Shown here in pieces: positions 51,482 to 60,907 of a stretch of 64,000 nt of DNA. The notes under the pieces are model-generated. The model had not been told where the DNA came from, did no database searches, and worked only from the letters and a program-made list of their open reading frames with translations. Position 1 is the stretch's first letter, and each line of letters begins with the position of its first letter. Made by a program: the position numbers and the translations under genes. Location: the NCBI GenBank assembly GCA_029204225.1, contig MU832190.1:1-64000 (forward strand). Direction: 5' to 3'. Source of the DNA: Diphasiastrum complanatum. Lineage: Eukaryota; Streptophyta; Lycopodiopsida; Lycopodiales; Lycopodiaceae.

Positions 51482-54400
51482 TCATTTGGCACTTTTAAAA
51501 TCTTGCTCCATTGGTGTGTCAACACTTTTGCATACTTCCATCTTAAACTTCTTCAAAAGACTTTGAGCATAGTTTACTTGACTTATAAAGATAAAATCAG
51601 ACCCTCTAAGTACTTCTATGCCTAAGATGAAGTGAAGACACCCTAGATCTACCATCTTGAACTCTAAGGATAGTTCTATCTTGATTTTTTCTATACCATC
51701 AACACTATTTCCACTAATGATGATGTCATCTACATAAATGAGTAAAAGTACAATACCAACATCATCAAACTTAATGTAAAGAGTGGGATCATATTCACTT
51801 TGAACAAAAGAAAGTGAAATAAGATAGCAATGTAGTCTTGAATTCCAAGATCTCGAGGCTTGCTTCAAGCCATAGATGCTTCTTTGGAGATGGCATACTT
51901 TGTTCTCCATTCCATGCTTGATGAACCCTTGTGGCTGCTCCATATAGATATCCTCTTCCAAAAAACCATTCAAGAAAGCATTAGAGACATCCATTTGACA
52001 TAGAATCCATCCAAAATGTGATGCAAGTGCAATGATTAGTCTTATTGTGACCATCTTGGCCACGGGTGCAAAAGTTTCCTCATAGTCTATCCCTCTCTCT
52101 TGAGCATAACCTTTTGCAACTAATCTTGCTTTATGTTTGTTAACACTCCCATTTGCATTCAACTTAAGCTTGAAGACCCACTTGCATCCTATTACATTCC
52201 TTTGAGGTCTCTCAACAAGCAACCAAGTTTCATTCTCAATCAAGGCATCATACTCATCCAACATAGCTTTATACCATTCTTTGGAATTCAATGCATCTTC
52301 AACATTAGATGGTTCTTCAAAACTAGATAAAGCATAAGAAGTGGATGAGATACCCTCAACTTGTTGTCCTTTGCCTTGATATGTGAGCCTTGATGGCTCC
52401 ACTTTTGCCCTTGAAGATTTCCTTGGTGTGATAGGTAGGTTTGGTGCTTGCTCCTCCATGAGCTCCTCCTCAAAACCAAGATCTTGCTCCTCGGCCATCT
52501 TCTTCTTGATTGTTGGAGCACTTGAGCCTTCTTCAAGCATATGCATATGATGTTCATCAAAGATGACATCCCTCGAAACAACAAATTTGTTCAAGGATGG
52601 GAGATAGACTTTGTAGCCCTTGCTTGAGCTTGCATATCCAAGCATGATCCCTCTTGTGGAAGATGGATCCTCCTTGGTTCTTGTTTCCAATGGCACATGC
52701 ACATAACATATACACCCAAAAACTTTCAAGTGATTAAGATTGGGTTTCTTTCCATACAACATCTCATAAGGAGTTTTGCCTTCAATTGCTTTGCAAGACA
52801 CCCTATTCATCAAGTAGTTTGCACATACAAGAGACTCACCCCAAAAGGATTTGGGCAAACAAGCAGCTAATCTTAAAGCCTTAGGACATTCACATAATGT
52901 TCTATTCCTTCTTTCAGCAACTCCATTTTCTTGAGGAGTGTAAGGACAAGAAGTCTCTTTCTTGATCCCTTCCTCCTCACAAAAGGCCTTGAACTCATTG
53001 GAGATGAATTCTCCACCATTGTCACTTCTAAGAATCTTGATGCTATGATTATGATGCTTTTCCACAAACAACTTGAACTTTACAAAAGTATCAAATACTT
53101 GAGACTTGAAGGAAAGTAAGAACACCCAACAATATCTTGAGTAGTCATCAATGAAGGTTAAAAACATGGATGAATCTCCATTAGATTTGGTGCTAGCAAT
53201 GTGCACATCCGAGTGTATGAGTTCAAGAGGATGAGATGACTTTGTGATGGAGTTAGGAAACACCTTCTTATGTGCCTTGGATAAGGCACAAGCTTCACAA
53301 ACCTTGTCTTCCTTCCCAATAGACCTTGGTAGGCCTAAAGCATACTCCTCCTTGATCATAGCCTCCATGGAACCCGAGTTGACATGTCCAAGTCTTTTGT
53401 GCCATAAAGTAAAGGTAGATATCTTGCTCTTCTCGGCCAACATGACAACATTAGTATCCACAAATGCATCCAGCTTATAAAGTTTGCCAAGTCTAGTGCC
53501 CTTAGCCACTATCTTACCCTTCTTCTTGATGAAACATTCATTTGAAGCAAAGTCAACATTGAAACCATTGTCTATCATTTGGCCAACACTTAGTAGATTC
53601 TTTGTTATTGTAGGAATGTACAAAACACCTTCTATGTTGATCTTTTTGGAAGATCCTAAGCAAAGGGGAATGCTACCAACTCCTTCAATCTTACAAGCTT
53701 CATCATTTGCTATATAGATAGACTTTATAGGTCCATCATAAGATAAGAGAGAAGAGAAAAACTCCCTTTTACTAGTCATGTGTGAACTAGCACCCGAGTC
53801 AATCCACCAAGGATCTTCTCCTTTGAAACTTGTTGAAGAAAATATGGACATCATGAGAGAGTCCTCATGTGAACTCTCCTCCTCCTCCTCTTTGCTCATG
53901 TTGGCTTGGCTTTGATCTTGCTTCCTCTTGAAGCATTCCGAGGCATAATGCCCCATCTTGCTACAATAGTAGCACTTCACCTTTGATTTGTCCTTCTTGA
54001 CTTTGGTGGTTGACGGAGATGCCTTTGGGGGTCCTTCTTGATCCTCAAGCTTTGTAGACTTCTTGAATGTTGATCCTTTGCCTTTGGACTTGCCTTTGCC
54101 TTTGGTGAAGAGAGCTTGGTCATCTCCACCTTGGATGGAAAGCCTATCCATCCTCTCTTGCATTTGGCTCCTTCTTGATTCCTCGGCCATGAGTGTGCCT
54201 TGGAGTTCTTCAAGTATGGGTAGCTTACCCATAATTGCATATCCCTGAACCAAATTGTCAAATTCAAATCTTAGTCCATTCAATATGAGTTGAACAAGCT
54301 CTTCATCCTTGATAGGGTCACCTATAAAGGCTAGCTCTTTGTTCAATTCCTTTACTCTTAGGACAAAAGTATGTGCACTCTCTCCTTTCTTTTGATAGCT

Positions 54401-54616
54401 TCTATAGATTTGATTCTTCAAAGCTAACATTCTAGTTTGGTTCTTGGATTCATAGACCTTTTGCAAAGTCTCCCAAGCATCTTGAGCTGAAGTGCAATCT
54501 CCTACCTCTCTTAAGAGTTCATTTGCAACATTCATTTTTATGCAATGTAGTGCAACATTGCACCTCGATGTATTTGGCTTTTTCTTGAGGATGAATAGGT
54601 TCACCCTCCTTACCAT
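51482..54616 (-). CDS. Inner copia Gag-protease-integrase-RT polyprotein (main open frame)
   Basis: An uninterrupted frame of 1,044 codons. Residues from about 20 are Gag (UBN2 type). The zinc knuckle CX2CX4HX4C is at C215-C218-H223-C228. Protease WIDSGASSHM has its catalytic Asp at 273. The integrase zinc finger is H406, H411, C440, C443. The integrase core is D470, D532, E568 with the expected 35-residue last spacing. RT has KWVFKLKLNANGS from about 812, first Asp in QMDVSNAFLNG (876) and YVDD at 961-964. All catalytic residues are intact. The true start is upstream at 54737; the first ~18 codons here are out of frame with it. It ends by frameshift inside RT's connection region, not at a natural stop. 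Confidence 0.93.
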   Translation of the reverse strand: MVRRVNLFILKKKPNTSRCNVALHCIKMNVANELLREVGDCTSAQDAWETLQKVYESKNQTRMLALKNQIYRSYQKKGESAHTFVLRVKELNKELAFIGDPIKDEELVQLILNGLRFEFDNLVQGYAIMGKLPILEELQGTLMAEESRRSQMQERMDRLSIQGGDDQALFTKGKGKSKGKGSTFKKSTKLEDQEGPPKASPSTTKVKKDKSKVKCYYCSKMGHYASECFKRKQDQSQANMSKEEEEESSHEDSLMMSIFSSTSFKGEDPWWIDSGASSHMTSKREFFSSLLSYDGPIKSIYIANDEACKIEGVGSIPLCLGSSKKINIEGVLYIPTITKNLLSVGQMIDNGFNVDFASNECFIKKKGKIVAKGTRLGKLYKLDAFVDTNVVMLAEKSKISTFTLWHKRLGHVNSGSMEAMIKEEYALGLPRSIGKEDKVCEACALSKAHKKVFPNSITKSSHPLELIHSDVHIASTKSNGDSSMFLTFIDDYSRYCWVFLLSFKSQVFDTFVKFKLFVEKHHNHSIKILRSDNGGEFISNEFKAFCEEEGIKKETSCPYTPQENGVAERRNRTLCECPKALRLAACLPKSFWGESLVCANYLMNRVSCKAIEGKTPYEMLYGKKPNLNHLKVFGCICYVHVPLETRTKEDPSSTRGIMLGYASSSKGYKVYLPSLNKFVVSRDVIFDEHHMHMLEEGSSAPTIKKKMAEEQDLGFEEELMEEQAPNLPITPRKSSRAKVEPSRLTYQGKGQQVEGISSTSYALSSFEEPSNVEDALNSKEWYKAMLDEYDALIENETWLLVERPQRNVIGCKWVFKLKLNANGSVNKHKARLVAKGYAQERGIDYEETFAPVAKMVTIRLIIALASHFGWILCQMDVSNAFLNGFLEEDIYMEQPQGFIKHGMENKVCHLQRSIYGLKQASRSWNSRLHCYLISLSFVQSEYDPTLYIKFDDVGIVLLLIYVDDIIISGNSVDGIEKIKIELSLEFKMVDLGCLHFILGIEVLRGSDFIFISQVNYAQSLLKKFKMEVCKSVDTPMEQDFKSAK

Positions 54617-54737
54617 TTACAATTTCCATCAGATCTTGCATGATCATGATAGATTCCATTCTAACTTTCCATATGGAATAGTTAGTTTTGTTGAGCCTTT
54701 CATTAGTATCCAAAAGATATGCATTTATAGATGCCAT
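54519..54737 (-). pseudogene. Inner copia Gag start, before the frameshift
   Basis: Starts MASINAYLLDTNERLNKTNY with IWKVRMESIMIMQDLMEIV and EGEPIHPQEKAKY. At about 54560 (near KY) the protein continues in the frame of 51482-54616, so one base has been gained or lost. The ATG at 54737 is chosen because MxSxxAYLLxxxERLNxTNY is also how the outer element's Gag begins (57407). Confidence 0.85.
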
Positions 54738-55535
54738 CTAGTCTCCTAATCAAGGACTTGACACAAATGAAAGTTACTTCTATTGATTTGATTGAAGGTC
54801 TACCTTATCCCACTTCTTAGGGACCTGAAAAGATCAGTAATAGACTTCCTATAAAGATCTAAGAATGATCTCTAACAAAATCAAATTATAGAATACTAGA
54901 AACAATGCACTTGCTTGATTGAAGTAGACAATACTAGTAGAATTGCCCCTCTTTCTATAAAGAACATTAAAGCTTCCAAATGATCTGATCAAGAGTGAAT
55001 TTCAGCAACCTAATATACTTCCAAAATCACTTGTAAAAGATCTAAATGGAACTTAATGAGGATGCAACACAATCTACTATCCAATCACAAGCAAAAAATG
55101 ATCAAAATTGATGAAAAATTGATCTAATTTGGTGCATAAGTCAAGCAATGGTTGGACTGAACCTAAATCACTTTAGGAGGTGTCTACTACACCTTAGAAC
55201 AGCCTTGAAGAGTCCCCAAAACTCTGATCTTCCCTCTCCTTGAATGCTAGAAAGCCTCCTCTATGAAATCACCTCCAAAACTCGCTTAGAAATCAATGCT
55301 TGGAGCAAGCAAAACTTGCTATCTTGGTAATGTGAATTGAATTCAACTTTGCCTCTGGTTTTAGACACCTAAACACCTGCAAATGAAGTCACACAACACC
55401 AATCTCCAATGTATTTGACTCACTTTGAGTTCTAGAATCAATACTAGATGCTAAGATCCAATCTACACAAGATTTAGATCAAAAATTGTGATCAAATTGA
55501 ATGAAAACCAAGGATTTAGCTCATTTCAACCTTTA
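54738..55535 (-). other. Inner element 5' leader
   Basis: About 800 bases of non-coding leader between PBS and gag, AT-rich, with no trusted frame. This length is common for plant copia elements of this type. Confidence 0.7.
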
Positions 55536-55548
55536 GGCTCTGATACCA
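55536..55548 (-). other. Inner PBS (tRNA-iMet)
   Basis: Plus strand GGCTCTGATACCA, i.e. TGGTATCAGAGCC on the element strand, immediately next to the LTR end. It is the perfect plant initiator tRNA-Met primer-binding site. Confidence 0.95.
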
Positions 55549-56223
55549 TGTAAAAATTACAGCAAATAAGGATTCTAAAACACTTGAAATGATGAGGGAA
55601 ACAATAGATTATGATTTCATAAGATTAGCACAAGTTGAACCATCAAAATCCATCAAAAATCTATGCTTGAACCTCACTAAATGGCCCAAATCCTTGAAGA
55701 AGGCTTCACACGTGTGAAAGTACGGCAGTCTGAGTACTGTACACCAGACCTAAATTCAATCCTATAATCATTAGTAATCACAAGTACTCAAATAATTATG
55801 AACATAGAGAGCAATTGCACCATTATGAGAGAAAAAACATGAAATTGCTTGATAGATTTTGGTGAGATATCATCACCTATATATACATGATCCATCACGG
55901 TTTTGGGCAGGTATGAGTAGCCCTAAACCTATCCCTAATGCTAATTTTGGTGGATCTTTCATCCCTACCAAGTTAGGGTTGGAATCTTGGAGATCCCTCA
56001 ACAATGCAAAAATTACCAAAAATAGTTCCTATTTTTTCTCCCTTGTATCTAAGCATAATTTGGACTCATTCCAAAGGTTCTAACACTTAGGTCTACTTGA
56101 GAACATCCTTATGAATGGAATCCTATGCTATTTGGCACGTGTGACAAGCCACATCATGACCATCTAACTATTTACAAGTCATATGACCAAAACTAGTCAA
56201 GCTAGAATTGTGAATTTTTAACA
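55549..56223 (-). repeat. Inner 5' LTR (675 bp)
   Basis: Intact TG...CA: minus strand TGTTAAAAATTC at 56223, ending AATTTTTACA at 55549. Element transcription would start in this LTR. A TATATATA box lies about 340 bases in, at 55877-55886. The palindrome TTCACACGTGTGAA is at 55705-55718. Confidence 0.94.
55877..55886 (-). promoter_or_regulatory. TATA box of the inner element
   Basis: CTATATATAC on the plus strand (GTATATATAG on the element strand), about 340 bases from the LTR start and 330 from its end, the usual U3/R position. Also present in the 3' LTR near 50411-50420. Confidence 0.6.
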
Positions 56224-56228
56224 CTAAC
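56224..56228. other. Target site duplication CTAAC (right)
   Basis: Second copy of CTAAC; the outer LTR resumes with TTCAAGAAGGAAGTC at 56229. Confidence 0.95.
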
Positions 56229-56601
56229 TTCAAGAAGGAAGTCGAATTTGCTATGTATTCCAAGCTCCCATAGTGAGAAGATAGAAAATTTTTGGAGCTC
56301 ATTGGCAATCTCAAGCTAGTTCACTATGTACATTGAGTTTTTGTGATCGAAATGAAACCAAGTCAATTTCTACTTGTTTCTCAGGTTGAAGGACGTACTA
56401 CAGCCTGTAGTACACACGTGTGGGCTCTGATTTCAATGTTGATCAATGATTTTGATTGTCAATGCTTGTTGTTTGTCAAATTGCCAATCTAGATCAACTT
56501 TTTTGTGTCTAGTTTTTTGATAGATTGTTAAGCAAGCATCCAATCACTCTTGTGGATCTTTTGTAGATCCATTTATGGTCCTAAAGTACAGTACTTTCAC
56601 A
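56229..56601 (+). repeat. Outer 5' LTR, second part
   Basis: Continues the LTR to GTACAGTACTTTCACA, immediately followed by the PBS. It contains a 19-base palindrome GTACTACAGCCTGTAGTAC (56395-56413) overlapping CACACGTGTG (56413-56422), both kept in the 3' LTR. Confidence 0.93.
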
Positions 56602-56617
56602 TGGTATCAGAGCCAAG
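56602..56617 (+). other. Outer PBS (tRNA-iMet)
   Basis: TGGTATCAGAGCCAAG directly after the LTR; perfect plant initiator tRNA-Met complement. Confidence 0.95.
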
Positions 56618-57406
56618 TACAAGAGCATAAGCCATTGATCTAATGCAAATCCATTTTTAGCAAGTTTTGGTGCTAAAAGCTACTATTGAGAGGGCAAGCT
56701 AGAATCTTGATTTTGGTGAGGAGATTTGATCCCAAACTTGGTAGGGGTCCAAATCCATACTGTCCACATGTGTGGGCACCTCTGAACCTGCATTTAATGC
56801 ATGGTATTCATTTGATCCAAAAAAATTCAATTTGTGAGCTGTTGGTGTAATTTTTGGTGGAGATCCTAGGGTAATCTACCAAGATCATTTGCCATTGATT
56901 AGATTTGAATTTGTTTCATGGAATCTAATTAATCTAGGCTGAGTTCAAGTCCTATTAAGGTTAAAAACAGGTCTTGAAAGTACACCAAGAAGGAAGAAAG
57001 AGATTAAGTCATTTTTTTGTCCAAAAATAGCCAAAATTGGCAAGATTTGATTGTAAGTAGATTTCACATCATCTTATCTTCATTTCAACTTTGTGAGGGA
57101 GTGCTAAAACTGAGATTATAAGTCCATTTGTTGGATTAGAAATCTAATTTGAGTGAAAAACTACAAGAGAGAGACCTTAGTGAGTTTCTAGGGACAATCA
57201 AATCCATTTCTTGGCAAGATTTGTTTGAAAGTAGTTTTCACTTCGTCTTATCTTCATTCCAGCTTTGTGAGAAAGTGATAGAACTGTGATTATAAGTCTA
57301 TTTGTTGGATTAGAAATAAAATTTGAGTGAAACACTGCAAGTGTGAGACCTTTGTGAGTTTCAAGTCAATCAAATCTATTTCTTGTTTGTAGAAGTCACT
57401 AGTAAG

Positions 57407-57736
57407 ATGGGATCTGCTGGAGCATACCTTCTAGAAGCCAGTGAGAGATTGAATTCTACAAATTATGCTATTTGGAAGGTTAGGATGGAGTCACTCTTGG
57501 TGCTCCAAGACCTTCATGAGTTTTTGATTGAAGATGAAGATGAACCTCTAGGTGCACAGGAGTTAGCTAGATACAAGAAGAGATCTAGGCTTGCACTTCA
57601 TTGTGTGAATATGAATGTGAGCAATGATTTGTTGAGAGAAGTATCAGCATGTACTAGTGCTAAAGAGGCTTGGGAGTCTTTAAAATCAGTCTATGAATCT
57701 AGTAACACTTCAAGAGTACTCATGCCTAGAAATTAG
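57407..57736 (+). pseudogene. Outer copia Gag N-half
   Basis: Starts MGSAGAYLLEASERLNSTNY with IWKVRMESLLVLQDLHEFL, an LHCVNMNVSNDLLREV block and EAWESLKSVYESS. The open frame begins earlier (57383), but the inner element's Gag aligns from this Met. It ends at TAG 57734-57736, where relatives have Gln (RNQIL). The same frame continues at once in the next entry, so a single CAG to TAG change separates them. Confidence 0.85.
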
Positions 57737-57739
57737 ATT

Positions 57740-58966
57740 TTGCAAAGCATGAAGAGAAGTGAGGAGAGTGCACATGATTATGTACTCAGAATCAAGTCTC
57801 TAAATAAGGAGTTGGCTTCCATTGGAGAGAAGATTCATGATGGAGAGCTTGTACAAATTGTTCTTAATGATCTAGGAGATGACTTTGCAAATTTGGTCCA
57901 AAGTTTTGCCATCCAAGACACTTTGCCAACTATAGAAAAACTTCACAGTGTATTAGTGGCTGAAGAGTGTAGGATGCTCCATGCAAAATCTAGGATGAGT
58001 TCCTTGTCTTTGCAGGATGGTGATGAGAAAACCAATTTCTCATTCAAGGGCAAAAAGAAGACCAATGGAAAGAAGAAGCATCCAAAGGAGGCCAAAGAAG
58101 AGGATGATGCATCAAGCTCAAAGGACAAGTCAAAGCAAAAATGCTTCTTTTGTGGAAAGAAGGGGCATTATGCATCTGAATGCTACAAGAGGCTAAGAGC
58201 ACAAGTGGAGGAGGACAAACAAGGAAACCTTGCAAAGGAGGAGGAGGAGGATGAAGTAGATGTATTCTTGATGGCATCTACATCCTCACCAACAAGCAAT
58301 AGCAATTCAAGAGACAATTGGTGGATCGACAATGGGGCTAGCTCCCACATGTCTTGTGAAAAGGACTTTTTCTCAAACTTACACTCTTTCAATGATGCTA
58401 AAAAGTTTGTCTTTATTGCAAATGATGAAGAGTGTAGGATAGATGGTGTTGGCACCATCTCTTTGTATCTAGAATCCTCAAAATGCATGGATCTAGAAAA
58501 TGTCCTTTATGTACCATCAATCACCAAGAATATGCTTAGTGTTGGTCTAGTCTTAGAAAGTGGTTTGGATGTTCACTTTAAGCATGGTGTTTGCTTCATC
58601 TTGAAGAATGATGTTTGCATTGCAAAGGGATTTAAACATGGAGGATTGTTTAAGTTGGAAGCTAGTGTTGCTTTTGAAAGAATGAGCTTGGCAAAGGAGG
58701 AGATCACTCAAGAGGAGATCTTGGCAAAGTGTGATCTTGCTTGCATTGAGGAGGAGCATCAAAAGGAGGAAGATCTTGAGGATCAGCCTCAAAGCTTGAG
58801 AGTTCCAAGGGAGTCCTCAATGACAATGGCCGAGTCATCAAATTGCATGCAAATTGTCCATTCAAGTGTGCATCTTACAAGGGTGGTGAGCATTGGAGAG
58901 TCTACTATCTTTGAGTACTTGTTAGATAGTGACTTGTTGCTTATCTTTAAGATCTATGGTGTTTAG
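57740..58966 (+). CDS. Outer copia Gag C-half, zinc knuckle, altered protease and integrase remnant
   Basis: 408 codons in the same frame as the Gag start. Gag text is EESAHDYVLRIKSLNKELA and DGELVQIVLNDLGDDF. The zinc knuckle C135-C138-H143-C148 is intact. The protease motif reads WWIDNGASSHM, with Asn 198 where Ser is usual; the Asp is kept. Pre-integrase NVLYVPSITKNMLSVGLVLE is normal. The HHCC zinc finger is absent, replaced by an acidic stretch (EEEHQKEEDLEDQPQS). The later text VHSSVHLTRVVSIGES aligns with IHSDVH of active integrases but has Ser for the catalytic Asp. It could give a particle protein without integrase activity. Confidence 0.85.
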   Translation: MQSMKRSEESAHDYVLRIKSLNKELASIGEKIHDGELVQIVLNDLGDDFANLVQSFAIQDTLPTIEKLHSVLVAEECRMLHAKSRMSSLSLQDGDEKTNFSFKGKKKTNGKKKHPKEAKEEDDASSSKDKSKQKCFFCGKKGHYASECYKRLRAQVEEDKQGNLAKEEEEDEVDVFLMASTSSPTSNSNSRDNWWIDNGASSHMSCEKDFFSNLHSFNDAKKFVFIANDEECRIDGVGTISLYLESSKCMDLENVLYVPSITKNMLSVGLVLESGLDVHFKHGVCFILKNDVCIAKGFKHGGLFKLEASVAFERMSLAKEEITQEEILAKCDLACIEEEHQKEEDLEDQPQSLRVPRESSMTMAESSNCMQIVHSSVHLTRVVSIGESTIFEYLLDSDLLLIFKIYGV

Positions 58967-59546
58967 TACTCTCTATGACAAGACAATGAAATTAGATGCT
59001 TTCAAATCTCCATTTGTTGTTGATAAAGCAATTTCATTGGATAACTATTTTTGTAATAGTTTGAATAGTGTCATAAAAGATGAAACATCATTTGTATTGG
59101 AAATATTTGGGTCCACATGCTTTGTGCATGATCATTCCAATGTAAGGACCAAAGATTATCCTATTTCAATGATAGGAATAATGGTAGTGTTTTGCTCTTC
59201 AAGTAGAGATTTTAAAATCTACTTGTTTTCAACCAAAGAATTTGTCAATGGTGGAAATGTGATCTTTCAAGAGTGGAAGATTTGTAAACTTGAAGAAGCA
59301 CCTTTGGATCAACACCTTATTCAATTCATTGATGGTTTGGAGTCAAGTCAAGTAGAGGAGCAAGCTCAAGACCCGAGGACTCCAAGAAGAGCCTTGAGTA
59401 TCAAGATGGAGCCATCTAGGCTCAATCATATGGACCAAGCAAGGCAAGTTGTCTTTGGCAAAATTATGTATGCACTTAATAGTTTTATTGAAGTATCTTC
59501 AAGTGCACAAAATGCCTTGGAATCCATGGCTTGGCATGATGTATAG
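58929..59546 (+). CDS. Outer copia second frame, post-integrase remnant
   Basis: Overlaps the previous frame by 38 bases in another phase. The text LEIFGSTCFVHDHSNVRTKD, GIMVVFCSSSRDFKIYL, NVIFQEWKI and RTPRRALSIKMEPSRLNHMD aligns with the segment between integrase core and RT of the inner element (FGCICYVHVP, GIMLGYASSSKGYK, DVIFDE, TPRKSSRAKVEPSRL). Catalytic parts are missing. It ends with the natural-looking stop before any RT motif. ORF-preserving divergence is unusual for a dead copy. Whether it is translated is unknown. Confidence 0.7.
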   Translation: MTCCLSLRSMVFSTLYDKTMKLDAFKSPFVVDKAISLDNYFCNSLNSVIKDETSFVLEIFGSTCFVHDHSNVRTKDYPISMIGIMVVFCSSSRDFKIYLFSTKEFVNGGNVIFQEWKICKLEEAPLDQHLIQFIDGLESSQVEEQAQDPRTPRRALSIKMEPSRLNHMDQARQVVFGKIMYALNSFIEVSSSAQNALESMAWHDV

Positions 59547-59757
59547 TTTTTGAAGTGTGCTACATGTATATAGACACATATTTGGAACATCTTGTAAGGG
59601 ATCCTTTAAGAGGTGGTGAAAGATCCTTCATGGACATCATTCTCTATTGGAGTCTCAAATGTTCCTTGTTTGTAGCTGGATTTTCTAGACACTTCTAAAA
59701 GCATTCATTCATCTAGAAAGAGAGTTGTAGATAGATCAAGCTAAATTTGAGGAGGAT
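59547..59757 (+). other. Outer element 3' untranslated part and PPT
   Basis: Short non-coding segment (about 210 bases) ending AATTTGAGGAGGAT, the purine tract, before the 3' LTR. Parts resemble pol text near the inner RNase H start (GGTGAAAGATCCTTCATGGACATCA at about 59615-59640, compare the complement of 51465-51480), a scrap left by the deletion that removed RT and RNase H. Confidence 0.7.
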
Positions 59758-60456
59758 TGTAAAGAATTGCCAAAAATTGGCAAATCTAGCTTGATCAAAA
59801 ACCATGTCGAACATTGTAAATATTGTGTATAATTGGGTTCCACACATGCAAGGCCAATATGCCACATGGCAACCCACTCCTAATGTAGGTTAGGTCAAGT
59901 CAAGAGAGTTGGTCATGTCTATTTGGTGGTCATCCCTACTTTATAGGACCTACACCTAAGTTTAAGGTGAAAATTTGACCAACTAGCTACCTACCAAGCA
60001 TAAGTCTAGGATCTAGGCTAGGGTTTCATTTTAGGGCAAGAAGGTGAGTTAACTTCCTTATTACATCTGGAAATCCACCTAACTTCAAGAAGGAAGTCGA
60101 ATTTGCTATGTATTCCAAGCTCCCATAGTGAGAAGATAGAAACTTTTTGGAGCTCATTGGCAATCTCAAGCTAGTTCACTATGTACATTGAGTTTTTGTG
60201 ATCCAAATGAAACCAAGTCAATTTCTACTTGTTTCTCAGGTTGCAGGCCGTACTACAGCCTGTAGTACACACGTGTGGGCTCGGATTTCAATGTTGATCA
60301 ATGCTTTTGATTGTTAATGCTTGTTGTTTGTCAAATTGCCAATCTAGATCAACTTTTTTGTGTCTAGTTTTTTGATAGATTGTTAAGCAAGCATCCAATC
60401 ACTCTTGTGGATCTTTTGTAGATCCATTTATGGTCCTAAAGTACAGTACTTTCACA
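59758..60456 (+). repeat. Outer 3' LTR (699 bp)
   Basis: TGTAAAGAATTGCC...GTACTTTCACA, followed by the target duplication TATAG. It includes the unoccupied target CCACCTAACTTCAAG and the palindrome pair GTACTACAGCCTGTAGTAC / CACACGTGTG at 60250-60277. Confidence 0.94.
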
Positions 60457-60461
60457 TATAG

Positions 60462-60900
60462 AAATCATGCACAACCACTCTTGCATAAGTCATGGTCGTA
60501 ACCAAATAGGGAGCAAGACCTATATCAAGTTAAGGCTACCATACAGTTTATGGCAAGCCTAATACACATTACACACACTTATGGACATAACACTCTTCTC
60601 CACTCATTTCAATTTTGACCTCAAAATAAAAAATGAGAGGAATTATGCTTTAACAAATTAGCTTGCTCCCAAGAATCATCATTACTAAAACATTCTTTCC
60701 AGTGAACCAAAATTTTCATAGCAAGCAATTTCTCAATTACTATTAGTGGTATCGAAAATCTTTTCGGATTGTAAAGGAGTTTTCTGAAATATATCTTCAA
60801 GGACATCGTCTCTTGTTGCTAAAGTATTTCTTTCATTTATACTAATATCCTCCATCATTTGATTAGTCCTCTCCATTTGACCATCTGATTCCGAATGATC
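60462..60900 (-). pseudogene. Gypsy integrase tail scrap
   Basis: On the minus strand near 60850 the reading IRWSNGED/QMVKWRGLIK shows the gypsy DGQxERTNQ motif in a shifted frame (DGQMERTNQMMEDI). Then downstream text is too decayed to place. It continues the fragment at 60908-61222. Confidence 0.5.
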
Positions 60901-60907
60901 CAAAGAA

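Larger units (their letters stand above)
50076..56223 (-). mobile_element. Inner copia element, nearly complete (6,148 bp)
   Basis: Minus-strand LTR retrotransposon with LTRs 50076-50755 (3') and 55549-56223 (5'). The PBS complement GGCTCTGATACCA is at 55536-55548, and the purine tract GATAGTGAGGAGGAG is the complement of 50756-50770. gag-pol runs from 54737 to 50770. The target duplication is CTAAC. By eye the LTRs differ by about eight substitutions plus two small indels (7 and 2 bases), fewer than the outer pair, which agrees with the nesting order. Lesions in gag-pol: two frameshifts (about 54560 and 51490) and one stop (near 51410). It could have been mobile recently, and its proteins could serve relatives. 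Confidence 0.95.
49748..60456 (+). mobile_element. Outer non-autonomous copia with nested element
   Basis: Plus-strand element flanked by the perfect 5-base target duplication TATAG at 49743-49747 and 60457-60461. The 5' LTR is 49748-50075 plus 56229-56601 (701 bases without the insertion), and the 3' LTR is 59758-60456 (699 bases). The internal part, 56602-59757, is 3,156 bases. PBS TGGTATCAGAGCCAAG starts at 56602, and the purine tract GAGGAGGA lies just before 59758. By eye the LTRs differ at about fifteen positions. The 5' LTR is split by the inner copia at 50076-56223. Gag and protease-like frames are kept, but RT and RNase H are absent. Confidence 0.92.

Noticed and set aside
50393-56083. 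Two near-identical frames of about 71-74 codons (50393-50608 and 55859-56083)
   Set aside because: They lie inside the two LTRs of the inner copia and are duplicated because the LTRs are.
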